Positions 35,252 to 46,062 of a DNA stretch of 64,000 nucleotides are shown here, one piece after another. The notes beneath the pieces were generated by a model. That model saw nothing but the letters and a program-made list of their open reading frames with translations, was not told where the DNA came from and searched no databases. Every line of letters begins with the position of its first letter. The first letter of the stretch is position 1. Source of the DNA: Flavobacteriaceae bacterium (GTDB lineage Bacteria > Bacteroidota > Bacteroidia > Flavobacteriales > Flavobacteriaceae); the NCBI GenBank assembly GCA_013001285.1, contig JABDMU010000076.1:1-64000 (forward strand), given 5' to 3'. A program made the translations under genes and the position numbers.

Positions 35252-36817
35252 ATGCAAGGCAAAAATTTGTTCAAAAATTTAGATTATCGTAACATTACAG
35301 GACTTAAAAAAGGTGTAATGCAAGACGACAAGAACATTTCAAAGATCAAAATTGAGGATCAAAACATCATAGAAAATATTGAATTAAACATCTGGGAAGC
35401 TCTTATTCCAGTTATAGCCTTGGTTGGCATGCTAGCCTACAATATATATGTATTTGGAGATGATGCCTTAAGCGGAAGCAACCAATTTATCCTACTCCTT
35501 GGGGCAGCTGTGGCGGCAATAGTTGGCTTTTTTAATAAAGTAAATTATAAGTTGATGCTAGAAGAGGTCGCCGAAAATGTGAGATCAACTACAGGCGCAT
35601 TACTCATACTTTTAATGGTTGGAGCCCTTGCAGGAACATGGCTCATTAGTGGGATAATCCCAACAATGATCTATTACGGTTTACAAATTTTAAATCCTAC
35701 AATCTTCCTGGCAGCATGTGTGATCATTTGCGCCATAATATCAGTGGCGACGGGAAGCAGTTGGACTACCTCGGCTACGGTAGGAATTGCATTGATTGGC
35801 ATTGGCGAAACCTTAGGAATTTCCCTTGGCATGACGGCTGGAGCAGTGCTTTCAGGAGCTTATTTTGGTGATAAGATGTCGCCTTTAAGCGATACAACTA
35901 ACCTGGCACCAGCTATGGCCGGTGGCGAGTTATTTGCCCATATTAAATATATGGCGCTGACTACGGTGCCAACAATTACAGTTACTTTAATTGTGTTCAT
36001 CATTATTGGCTTAAATATAGATACTACGGGATCTCCTGATATAACTGATAAATTATCAGCTATAGATTCGGCGTTTAATATATCGCCTTGGTTATTTTTA
36101 GTACCATTGGCTGTTATATTAATGATTATTAAAAAAACGCCTCCTCTTGTAGCACTATTGGTAGGTACTCTTTTAGGAGGAGTGGCTGCAATTATTGCAC
36201 AACCAGATATTGTTGCTGCGGTTGCAGGCTCTGAATCCTTAACTTTTCAATCGGCATATAAAGGCGTAATGAATGCAATGACCGTGGATTCAGCCGTTGC
36301 AACATCGAGTGCAGAATTGAATGACCTTTTTACGGCAGGCGGTATGTCTGGTATGCTTGGTACCATTTGGTTAATAATATGTGCTATGGTATTTGGAGGT
36401 GTGATGGATGCCATTGGTGCTTTGTCTAGAATTAGTAATGCCTTGTTAAGTCTTGCAACGACCACCTTTGGTTTATTTGCGAGCACGGTAGCGAGTTGCC
36501 TGGCACTTAACGTGACAGCATCAGATCAATATTTGGCATTGGTGGTTCCTGGAAAAATGTTTAAAAAAGCCTATGAAGAACGAGGATTGGCTCCTGAAAA
36601 TTTAAGCCGTACATTAGAAGATTCTGGAACGGTTACCTCCGTACTCGTCCCATGGAATACATGTGGTGCTTATCAATCTGGAGTGCTTGGGGTTCCAGTA
36701 GTGGACTATTTCTTCTTTGCCATTTTTAATTGGTTAAGTCCGTTTACAACCCTATTATTTGCAGCGTTTAAAATAAAGATCAAACAACTTTCTACCAAAT
36801 CATCGGTAATTGCCTAA
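35252..36817 (+). CDS. nhaC: NhaC-family Na+/H+ antiporter
   Basis: The 521-residue protein has about 11-12 helices and the NhaC block SSWTTSATVGIALIGIGETLGI, followed by SGAYFGDKMSPLSDTTNLAPAM (about 206-227) with the conserved Asp residues, and TASDQYLALVVPGKMF and DSGTVTSVLVPWNTCGAYQSGVLGV. It exchanges Na+ for H+, or malate/lactate pairs in related subgroups. The start is uncertain: ATG at 35252 gives a 22-residue polar extension, while ATG at 35318 (MQDDKNIS) is also plausible. A strong bidirectional terminator follows the stop. Confidence 0.92.
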   Translation: MQGKNLFKNLDYRNITGLKKGVMQDDKNISKIKIEDQNIIENIELNIWEALIPVIALVGMLAYNIYVFGDDALSGSNQFILLLGAAVAAIVGFFNKVNYKLMLEEVAENVRSTTGALLILLMVGALAGTWLISGIIPTMIYYGLQILNPTIFLAACVIICAIISVATGSSWTTSATVGIALIGIGETLGISLGMTAGAVLSGAYFGDKMSPLSDTTNLAPAMAGGELFAHIKYMALTTVPTITVTLIVFIIIGLNIDTTGSPDITDKLSAIDSAFNISPWLFLVPLAVILMIIKKTPPLVALLVGTLLGGVAAIIAQPDIVAAVAGSESLTFQSAYKGVMNAMTVDSAVATSSAELNDLFTAGGMSGMLGTIWLIICAMVFGGVMDAIGALSRISNALLSLATTTFGLFASTVASCLALNVTASDQYLALVVPGKMFKKAYEERGLAPENLSRTLEDSGTVTSVLVPWNTCGAYQSGVLGVPVVDYFFFAIFNWLSPFTTLLFAAFKIKIKQLSTKSSVIA

Positions 36818-36825
36818 ACGAAATA

Positions 36826-36856
36826 AAAAAGCCTACTCATATGAAGTAGGCTTTTT
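36826..36856. terminator. Bidirectional terminator between nhaC and katG
   Basis: A perfect 12-base stem, AAAAAGCCTACT (36826-36837) with AGTAGGCTTTTT (36845-36856), encloses a 7-base loop. The A-run and T-run on either side make it work on both strands, serving the convergent nhaC and katG genes. Confidence 0.9.
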
Positions 36857-36877
36857 CAATTTTTATTTTTATTTCCC

Positions 36878-39109
<2,232 letters not shown>

Positions 39110-39275
39110 TTATTTATAAAATTTTTAATAGGCTAAAGTTAAAAATAAGTTTGCACATTTCAGGCCCTATTTATTTTTTAATGTTATGATAAAATTGATA
39201 AAACTTATGTGTTGAAATTTCAGTAGTTCACCATCACTGCATTCAAGTTTAAATTTAAAATCAAGTCATAAAAAA

Positions 39276-39305
39276 AAGGTCCTCAGCGTTTCCACTGAGA
39301 ACCTT
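39276..39305 (-). terminator. Rho-independent terminator after the fasciclin gene
   Basis: AAGGTCCTCAG (39276-39286) pairs with CTGAGAACCTT (39295-39305), with one mismatch and an 8-base loop. On the minus strand a run of seven T follows, about 35 bases after the fasciclin-protein stop. Confidence 0.8.
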
Positions 39306-39339
39306 CAACCAACTTAAATAAACCAATCAATTATATTGC

Positions 39340-39861
39340 TTATTTAGGCATAACTACTGTGTCAATCACATGAATTACGCCATTAGATTGATCAAGATCT
39401 GTCGCTACGATCTTAGACCAATTTCCGTTTTCATCTTCTAAGTAAACTGCGCCATCTTTCATTTTGGCAGTTAGTGTTGCACCATTTACTGTTGTAATGG
39501 TTGCCATGCCGTTTCCTTTTTTGATCATGGCAATGACATCACTCGCCTTAACGTCTCCTGCTACGACGTGATACGTTAAAATGCTTTGTAACATTTTCTT
39601 GTTCTCTGGTTTCAATAAGGTTGCAATAGTACCTTCAGGTAACTTTGCGAAAGCTGCATTTGTTGGAGCAAAAACCGTAAATGGACCCTCACTTGATAGT
39701 GTTTCAACCAAGTCTGCTGCTTTTACCGCAGTCACTAAGGTTGTAAAATCATCAGATTCAGCTGCAGTAGCAACTATAGTTTTGTCCTGAGCTACAATGT
39801 TAACGCTAATGAGCATAATGAATCCGAATACTGCTGTTTTAAAAATTGTTTTGATTTTCAT
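39340..39861 (-). CDS. Secreted fasciclin (FAS1) domain protein
   Basis: The 173-residue protein has a Sec signal peptide (residues 1-25, ending ISVNIVAQ) and one FAS1 domain: SDDFTTLVTAVKAADLVETLSSEGPFTVFAPTNAAFAKLP, the H1-like box, and a C-terminal DLDQSNGVIHVIDTVVMPK, the H2 box. FAS1 proteins mediate adhesion or bind small ligands in the periplasm or at the surface. It is single-gene, with a TATATTTG box upstream and a terminator downstream. No sorting domain is present, so the protein is expected to be periplasmic or released. Confidence 0.92.
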   Translation of the reverse strand: MKIKTIFKTAVFGFIMLISVNIVAQDKTIVATAAESDDFTTLVTAVKAADLVETLSSEGPFTVFAPTNAAFAKLPEGTIATLLKPENKKMLQSILTYHVVAGDVKASDVIAMIKKGNGMATITTVNGATLTAKMKDGAVYLEDENGNWSKIVATDLDQSNGVIHVIDTVVMPK

Positions 39862-39907
39862 AATAATGTGTGTTTAGTGGTAATTAATCTTTTATAATTT
39901 TGTTTAA

Positions 39908-39915
39908 CAAATATA
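39908..39915 (-). promoter_or_regulatory. Bacteroidota -7 promoter box of the fasciclin gene
   Basis: The minus strand reads TATATTTG, an exact TAnnTTTG match, 47 bases upstream of the fasciclin-protein ATG. No convincing -33 element is visible upstream. Confidence 0.45.
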
Positions 39916-40048
39916 CTATATCATTAAACAATATAAATTACTTTTATCATAACTTTAACTATTAGCCTATAATTTGGATTAAAAAACAGAAAAGCCTTTT
40001 ATGGAATTTTCATAATGCTTATTTTTAAGATTCTTAAAAAAATAAAAA

Positions 40049-40555
40049 ATGGCAACAGTAACATTAAATGGAAATGCAATAAACACATTAGGCAGTCTAC
40101 CTCAAGTTGGCAGTAAGGCACCAGATTTTAAATTAGCAAGGACCGACCTGTCCGATGCTACCTTAAATGATTATCAAGGATTAAAATTAATTTTAAATAT
40201 TTTTCATAGCATTGACACCGGTACTTGTGCACAATCGGTTAGAAAATTCAATATTGAGGCTAGTGAGCTGGAAAACACAAAAGTACTTTGTATCTCTAAA
40301 GATTTGCCCTTCGCACAAACACGTTTTTGTGGCGCAGAGGGCATAGAAAATGTTGAAATGCTTTCAGATTTTAGAGATGGCAACTTTGGAAAAAATTATG
40401 GTTTGGTCTTTACAGATGGACCCATTCGAGGTTTACTTTCCAGGTCTATCATCGTATTAGACGAGAATGGTATTGTATTGCATACCGAGCAAGTTCAAGA
40501 AGTTGTTGAAGAACCCAATTACAAAGCATCGCTTTATGCTTTATTAGATGAATAA
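40049..40555 (+). CDS. tpx: Thiol peroxidase (atypical 2-Cys peroxiredoxin)
   Basis: The 168-residue protein is a full-length Tpx. The peroxidatic Cys60 lies in DTGTCAQSVRKF and the resolving Cys94 in TRFCGAEGIENV, matching the E. coli spacing; SIDTGTC and the C-terminal FTDGPIRGLLSRS are family blocks. It reduces hydroperoxides with thioredoxin. The stop overlaps the dgkA start by 8 bases, so these are cotranscribed. It sits near katG, though on the other strand. Confidence 0.95.
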   Translation: MATVTLNGNAINTLGSLPQVGSKAPDFKLARTDLSDATLNDYQGLKLILNIFHSIDTGTCAQSVRKFNIEASELENTKVLCISKDLPFAQTRFCGAEGIENVEMLSDFRDGNFGKNYGLVFTDGPIRGLLSRSIIVLDENGIVLHTEQVQEVVEEPNYKASLYALLDE

Positions 40556-40916
40556 AAGTGAATCTTTTTTTATAAAACGAATAAGAAGTATTGGCTATGC
40601 ATTTAAAGGTGCATATTTATTGATCACTACTGAAGCCAGTTTAAAAGTCCAGTTTATAATTGGGATCATCATGACCCTGGCAGGCTTTTATTTTAAGCTT
40701 TCTGCTACAGAATGGATCATTCAGGTATTGATTATTGCCCTTATCATGGCATTAGAAGGCCTAAATACCGCTATTGAAGAGATCTCTGATTTTGTCCATC
40801 CCGAACATCATCAAAAAATAGGACTTATAAAAGATCTTGCGGCTGGCGCCGTATTCATCTTTGCTATTGCGGCGATTGTTGTTGGTTGTATTATATATAT
40901 TCCAAAGATTTTTTAA
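40548..40916 (+). CDS. dgkA: Diacylglycerol kinase family protein, DgkA type
   Basis: The 122-residue integral membrane protein has three helices and the DgkA signature: GAYLLITTEASLKVQF (Glu of the first helix), then ALIMALEGLNTAIEEISDF with the catalytic ENTAIE-like motif (here GLNTAIEEI) and HQKIGLIKDLAAGAVFI. It may phosphorylate diacylglycerol or, as in Gram-positives, undecaprenol. The start overlaps tpx by 8 bases. Confidence 0.92.
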   Translation: MNKSESFFIKRIRSIGYAFKGAYLLITTEASLKVQFIIGIIMTLAGFYFKLSATEWIIQVLIIALIMALEGLNTAIEEISDFVHPEHHQKIGLIKDLAAGAVFIFAIAAIVVGCIIYIPKIF

Positions 40917-40952
40917 TATACGATTACCCATAGGATAAACGTTAGTTATTTG

Positions 40953-40960
40953 TATTTTTG
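40953..40960 (+). promoter_or_regulatory. Bacteroidota -7 promoter box of ftsK
   Basis: TATTTTTG matches TAnnTTTG and ends 20 bases before the ftsK ATG, predicting a leader of about 14 bases. The following lolA, lptF and possibly ribBA may be read from it. A -33 element is not clear. Confidence 0.45.
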
Positions 40961-40980
40961 TTCAAATCTAATTTTGATTA

Positions 40981-43368
40981 ATGGCCAAGAGAAAAACCAA
41001 GACGAAAACAACTAAAAAAACCAAATTCAAAAAGCCCTCCTTAAAACTATCTAACCAACAGAAGTTAATTTTTGGTAGCCTTTTGCTTATCCTTGGTATT
41101 TTACTTTTTATTGCTTTCCTTTCCTACTTTTTCACCGGACAAACCGATCAAAGTATTTTGGGCGAATTCTCCTCACGTCAAGCAAAAGCTGAAAATTGGA
41201 TGAGTAAAGTTGGAGCCTGGATCAGCGACCTATTTATCTATAAAGGGTTTGGAATTGCTTCCTTTATTTTTTCTGGACTCATATTTATTTCAGGCATTTA
41301 TGTGCTTCTAGATATCAAGAAACAACGACTAGGTCGTCATTGGTTTTGGGGGACAATAATCGCTATCTGGGTGTCTGTGCTTTTAGGTTTTTTCTCAGCG
41401 AATAATGCCATGCTTGGAGGGACCATCGGATTTGAGATCAATACCATTCTGCAAGACTATATTGGAAAAATTGGAACGGTATTAGTATTGCTTCTAGCCC
41501 TAATTACTTATTTGGCCATCCGATTTAAAATGACGCCTGAACAAATTGGAAAGTGGTTTACTTCGGCGAAAAAGGAAATAAAAGATGAGTTTTCAAAAAG
41601 TGATGATGCGGCGGTCATAGTCGATAATAATTTAAGCGCCGAAGCCGAAGAGATCAAATCGGCTTTTGAAATTCCCTTAGAAAACCTAGAACCAACTATT
41701 GAGAACCATTCAAAACCAACTCAAGAACCCAAATCCGACAAAAAAGACATTAAAACCGAGGTCAATAAAGAAAAGAATGATCTAAAAATGGAGGTTGAAA
41801 AAGTAACCGAAGAGTCCTCTGAATCAGATAATCTTGCCGACAAGATCGTTGAGGATTTTGGTCGCTTCGATCCTACTCTAGAACTGAGCAAATATCAATT
41901 TCCAACTTTAGAACTTCTCAAAAAATACGATACTGAAGGGATTACGATCAATCAAGAGGAACTTGAAGAAAATAAAAACAAGATCGTTGAAACACTTAGC
42001 AATTACAAGATCGGGATCTCTTCAATTAAAGCTACAATTGGGCCAACGGTCACCTTATATGAAATTGTTCCTGATGCAGGTATTCGAATTTCTAAAATAA
42101 AAAACCTAGAAGATGACATTGCTTTATCCCTTTCGGCATTAGGTATTCGAATCATTGCACCTATTCCAGGCAAAGGAACCATTGGCATTGAAGTGCCTAA
42201 TAAAAAGGCAACCATCGTATCGATGCGATCTGTGATCGCTTCTCAAAAATTTCAAAAAGCCGAAATGCAATTACCAATTGCCATGGGTAAGACCATTAGC
42301 AATGAAACCTTTGTTTTTGATCTCGCTAAAATGCCACATTTACTTATGGCTGGGGCAACCGGACAAGGTAAATCTGTTGGACTTAATGCGGTATTGACTT
42401 CGCTCTTATACAAGAAACATCCTGCGGAAGTAAAATTCGTTTTGGTAGATCCAAAGAAGGTAGAATTAACCTTATTCAACAAGATCGAACGCCATTACCT
42501 CGCAAAATTACCTGATTCGGAAGAAGCCATTATTACCGATACCACCAAAGTGGTACACACGTTGAATTCATTGTGTATTGAAATGGACAACCGCTATGAG
42601 TTGCTCAAAAATGCAATGTGCCGAAACATCATTGAATACAATACCAAGTTCAAGGCTAGAAAACTGAATCCTAATGACGGCCACAAATTTCTGCCCTATA
42701 TAGTTTTAGTGGTAGATGAATTTGCCGATCTGATCATGACAGCTGGTAAAGAGATAGAAACACCAATAGCCCGACTAGCGCAGTTGGCCAGAGCTATTGG
42801 CATCCATTTGATCATTGCTACACAAAGACCATCTGTAAACGTGATCACCGGTATAATAAAAGCGAATTTCCCTGCGCGTATTGCCTTTAGAGTGACCTCT
42901 AAGATAGATTCGCGTACCATATTAGATGGTTCTGGGGCAGATCAGCTTATTGGACGTGGTGATATGCTCTATACACAAGGTAATGACATGATAAGAATTC
43001 AGTGTGCTTTTGTAGACACGCCTGAAGTAGAACGCATAACAGATTTCATCGGTTCACAAAAAGCGTATGCCAGCGCCCATGAATTACCAGAGTATGTAGG
43101 TGAAGAAAGTGGCACAAGTCTTGATGTAGATATAGAAGATCGAGATAAACTGTTTAGAGAGGCTGCTGAAATCATTGTGATAGCACAACAGGGTTCAGCT
43201 TCACTCCTTCAGAGAAAACTAAAATTGGGTTACAACAGAGCTGGTCGTTTGATAGATCAATTAGAAGCCGCTGGAATTGTTGGACAATTTGAAGGCAGTA
43301 AAGCAAGACAAGTTCTGGTAACAGATTTAACAGCACTCGATCAATTATTAAATAATGAACGTGAATAA
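40981..43368 (+). CDS. ftsK: DNA translocase FtsK/SpoIIIE
   Basis: The 795-residue protein has a four-helix N-terminal membrane domain (about 25-180), an acidic and lysine-rich linker (about 195-290), the alpha-beta motor with Walker A GATGQGKSVG at about 457-466 and Walker B IVLVVDEFADLI, and a C-terminal winged-helix gamma domain (LLQRKLKLGYNRAGRLIDQLEAAGIVG) that reads KOPS-type DNA signs. It pumps chromosome DNA through the division septum and activates XerCD. The linker is short compared with E. coli. The end overlaps the long lolA frame, and the preferred lolA start is 14 bases downstream. Confidence 0.95.
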   Translation: MAKRKTKTKTTKKTKFKKPSLKLSNQQKLIFGSLLLILGILLFIAFLSYFFTGQTDQSILGEFSSRQAKAENWMSKVGAWISDLFIYKGFGIASFIFSGLIFISGIYVLLDIKKQRLGRHWFWGTIIAIWVSVLLGFFSANNAMLGGTIGFEINTILQDYIGKIGTVLVLLLALITYLAIRFKMTPEQIGKWFTSAKKEIKDEFSKSDDAAVIVDNNLSAEAEEIKSAFEIPLENLEPTIENHSKPTQEPKSDKKDIKTEVNKEKNDLKMEVEKVTEESSESDNLADKIVEDFGRFDPTLELSKYQFPTLELLKKYDTEGITINQEELEENKNKIVETLSNYKIGISSIKATIGPTVTLYEIVPDAGIRISKIKNLEDDIALSLSALGIRIIAPIPGKGTIGIEVPNKKATIVSMRSVIASQKFQKAEMQLPIAMGKTISNETFVFDLAKMPHLLMAGATGQGKSVGLNAVLTSLLYKKHPAEVKFVLVDPKKVELTLFNKIERHYLAKLPDSEEAIITDTTKVVHTLNSLCIEMDNRYELLKNAMCRNIIEYNTKFKARKLNPNDGHKFLPYIVLVVDEFADLIMTAGKEIETPIARLAQLARAIGIHLIIATQRPSVNVITGIIKANFPARIAFRVTSKIDSRTILDGSGADQLIGRGDMLYTQGNDMIRIQCAFVDTPEVERITDFIGSQKAYASAHELPEYVGEESGTSLDVDIEDRDKLFREAAEIIVIAQQGSASLLQRKLKLGYNRAGRLIDQLEAAGIVGQFEGSKARQVLVTDLTALDQLLNNERE

Positions 43369-43381
43369 AATAGATAATACA

Positions 43382-44026
43382 ATGAAAAACTTAATCTTTC
43401 TCTTGACACTAGTGATGAGCACCTTTTCATTTGCTCAGAATACATCTGTCCAAGCCAAAGCACTCTTAGATGAAGTTTCTGAAAAGATAAAGAGCTATGA
43501 TAATATTTCTATTGACTTCAAATTTGTTCTGAACAACAGTAAGGAAAATATAAATCAAGAAACACGTGGTGACGTGATCATGGAAGGCGATAAATACGTC
43601 ATGAACCTACTGGGTTTTACCAGAATTTTTGATGGCAAAACATTATACACCATCAGTCCTGAAGACGAAGAAGTTACTATTTCCTCAAATAATTCGGAAG
43701 ATGAAAATACCATTTCACCAAGTAAAATGCTGTCATTCTATAAAGATGGATACAGTTACAAAATGGATATCGAGCAGAATATTCAAGGTCGGAAGATCCA
43801 ATATGTAAAGCTAACACCTATTGATTCTAACTCAGAATTGAAATACGTCCTGCTTGGAATAGACATTAAAACAAAGCACATTTACAATCTTATTGAAATT
43901 GGCAGTAATGACACTAAAACGACGTTGACTGTTAATTCTTTTAAAACAAATGAGCCTTTATCAAAAACGTTGTTTACTTTTGATGAGAAGAAATATAGCG
44001 ATTACTTTATCAATCGCATAGACTAA
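43382..44026 (+). CDS. lolA: Outer-membrane lipoprotein carrier LolA
   Basis: I use the ATG at 43382, which opens directly with the signal peptide MKNLIFLLTLVMSTFSFAQ; an earlier in-frame ATG at 43355 would overlap ftsK and put nine polar residues before it. The mature part (about 195 residues) shows the LolA/LppC-like pattern: AKALLDEVSEKIKSYDNISIDFKFVL, RGDVIMEGDKYVMNLLGF and IFDGKTLYTISPEDEEVTIS. LolA ferries lipoproteins across the periplasm. It stands between ftsK and the LptF gene, an arrangement shared by flavobacteria. Confidence 0.9.
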   Translation: MKNLIFLLTLVMSTFSFAQNTSVQAKALLDEVSEKIKSYDNISIDFKFVLNNSKENINQETRGDVIMEGDKYVMNLLGFTRIFDGKTLYTISPEDEEVTISSNNSEDENTISPSKMLSFYKDGYSYKMDIEQNIQGRKIQYVKLTPIDSNSELKYVLLGIDIKTKHIYNLIEIGSNDTKTTLTVNSFKTNEPLSKTLFTFDEKKYSDYFINRID

Positions 44027-44033
44027 GGTCATC

Positions 44034-46022
44034 TTGAAGCTACTTGACAAGTACATACTCACAACATATCTAAAAACTTTTTTCAGCGTGTTTATTATTC
44101 TCATGCTGATTTTTATTTTACAATCTGTTTGGCTGTATATTACTGAACTTGCCGGAAAAGATCTGGAAATAGATGTCGTTTTTAAATTTCTGCTATACGT
44201 ATCACCACGACTCATTGTTCTTGTTTTACCCCTTACCATTTTATTAGCATCGATCATGGTCTTTGGAAGTTTTGCCGAAAACTATGAATTCGCAGCTATG
44301 AAATCAACTGGCATTTCCTTACAGCGTGCAATGCGAAGTTTGGCGATATTCATAACAGGGTTAGCCATTACAACCTTCTTTTTTGCTAATAATGTGATTC
44401 CCTGGGCCGAATTTAATTTTTATAATCTTCGGAAGAACCTTGCCAAAGTAAAACCGGCTATGGTTATTGCCGAAGGACAATTCAATCAAATTGGTTCCAT
44501 AAATATTAAAGTTGAAGAAAAAAGTGGCGATCGCGGTCAATATCTAAAGGATGTGGTAATTCATAAACAGAAGGCTGGACGACTCGGCAATTTTACTGTG
44601 ATCAAATCGATGACAGGTGAACTCACTAGCGCGCCAGATTCTGACGTTTTGCAATTAGTGCTTTATGACGGTAATTATTATGATGCCATTCAACCAAAAG
44701 AAATTGAAGAAAGACGCAAACGTCCGCTAGTAAAAAGCTCATTCGAAAAATACACCTTGAATGTAGACTTGTCTCAAATGAACAATGTTGATCTTGATGA
44801 AAAAAAATATGCTTCCAAATATTCAATGCTCTCAGCAAAAGAATTGAGCTATACCATTGACACCTTGAAGATAGACCGAAAAAAGGATTTTGAAGACCTT
44901 TCTGAAAACATGTACAATCGTACAACAGCTTCAACTCTCAGTTTAAATATGAACCCAAGAGAAGTCGATTCGGCCTTTTCAGGAGCTAGTATTTATGAGC
45001 TTTTTGACAATAGAAGGAAAATACAACTAATAGATGCAGCAACGAACAGTGTTAACAGTACGAGAGCCATTTTAAATTCAAAAAAGAAAACTTTAGCGAT
45101 CGCCGAAAAGAATTTGAACAAACATATCATTTCCTTTTATGAAAAGTTTGCTTTAGGCTTTGCATGTATTATTTTATTCTTTGTTGGTGCTCCTCTAGGG
45201 GCATTGATCAGAAAAGGTGGTTTTGGTTTGCCCATCGTCATTGCCATCGTCCTGTTTTTGACCTATCATTTCATTGGAATTTTTGCAAAAAATAGTGCCG
45301 AAGACAGCAGTTTGAATCCAATTGCAGCCACCTGGTTATCAACATTAATAATGCTACCACTGAGCGTTTATTTGACCAATCGTGCTACAAAAGATAGAAG
45401 TTTGGTGAGCTTTGATGGCATATTCGACCCAATAAATAAACTCATAGGACGCAAGGAATCAGAACAAAAACCCGTGAGTAGTGATCAATTGGTGAAATCT
45501 TCGGAAGCATTTCAAACCTTAGATGGCTATTCAAAAGAAAAGCTAATTGATGTTATAAAAAATTACAGGCAATACGATCTGGATGTGAGTTATAAGAATT
45601 CGGCTTTAGCTATTTTAAATGAAAGAGGGTTTACGGAAGACGAATTGCGTTTTGGTGGTAATTTATTGAATGAGAATTATGAAAATGCGCTTCGTTATAA
45701 AAAGAGTTATGCTTCGAATTCAGTAACAACCTTCAAACTTTATTTCATTAGTCTCATTGGTGATATTGTTGGTGCAGTCTTAAATAACAATGGCTTTCCA
45801 ACCATTGGTTTGATCTTAATGATCATCGGGATACTCGCAACTTTAATTTATATCGTGTATTTGTTTAAATCCCTATCCAGCTTGTCCAACTTTTATAAGC
45901 AAATTCCAGAAAAATCTGGTGTCAATATATTTGTGCTTTTATTTATGGGGCTCCCATTGTTCTTTCTATTGTACTTTTATTATAAAGATAAATTGAAAGA
46001 GGATATCAAGACCATAAGATAG
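44034..46022 (+). CDS. LptF/LptG-family permease with C-terminal membrane extension
   Basis: The start is a TTG at 44034; no ATG fits, and the first residues KLLDKYILTTYLKTFF match the usual LptF/LptG opening. Residues 1-450 form the canonical permease: three helices, a large periplasmic beta-jellyroll domain (about 135-360) and three helices with LGFACIILFFVGAPLGALIRKGGFG. Residues 451-662 are an extra part with a helical soluble segment and about three further membrane helices. LptFG with LptB extracts LPS from the inner membrane. Which of F or G this is cannot be told. It lies 7 bases after lolA. Confidence 0.9.
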   Translation: MKLLDKYILTTYLKTFFSVFIILMLIFILQSVWLYITELAGKDLEIDVVFKFLLYVSPRLIVLVLPLTILLASIMVFGSFAENYEFAAMKSTGISLQRAMRSLAIFITGLAITTFFFANNVIPWAEFNFYNLRKNLAKVKPAMVIAEGQFNQIGSINIKVEEKSGDRGQYLKDVVIHKQKAGRLGNFTVIKSMTGELTSAPDSDVLQLVLYDGNYYDAIQPKEIEERRKRPLVKSSFEKYTLNVDLSQMNNVDLDEKKYASKYSMLSAKELSYTIDTLKIDRKKDFEDLSENMYNRTTASTLSLNMNPREVDSAFSGASIYELFDNRRKIQLIDAATNSVNSTRAILNSKKKTLAIAEKNLNKHIISFYEKFALGFACIILFFVGAPLGALIRKGGFGLPIVIAIVLFLTYHFIGIFAKNSAEDSSLNPIAATWLSTLIMLPLSVYLTNRATKDRSLVSFDGIFDPINKLIGRKESEQKPVSSDQLVKSSEAFQTLDGYSKEKLIDVIKNYRQYDLDVSYKNSALAILNERGFTEDELRFGGNLLNENYENALRYKKSYASNSVTTFKLYFISLIGDIVGAVLNNNGFPTIGLILMIIGILATLIYIVYLFKSLSSLSNFYKQIPEKSGVNIFVLLFMGLPLFFLLYFYYKDKLKEDIKTIR

Positions 46023-46035
46023 ACTATAAAAGTTG

Positions 46036-46043
46036 TATCTTTG
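46036..46043 (+). promoter_or_regulatory. Bacteroidota -7 promoter box of ribBA
   Basis: TATCTTTG matches TAnnTTTG and ends 19 bases before the chosen ribBA ATG at 46063. It argues for that start rather than the in-frame ATG at 46033, which lies upstream of the box. There is no room for an FMN riboswitch. Confidence 0.5.
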
Positions 46044-46062
46044 TCGGCAAATTAATGATCAC

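Noticed and set aside
35129-35257. N-terminal extension of the coiled-coil membrane protein with a cluster of cysteines (CDQNPCYRCH)
   Set aside because: It resembles a zinc motif, but it precedes a good ATG plus membrane helix at 35128, overlaps the divergent nhaC start region and looks like translated intergenic sequence.
46023-46062. FMN riboswitch in front of ribBA
   Set aside because: Only 40 bases separate the genes and a promoter box fills them; there is no room for the aptamer.
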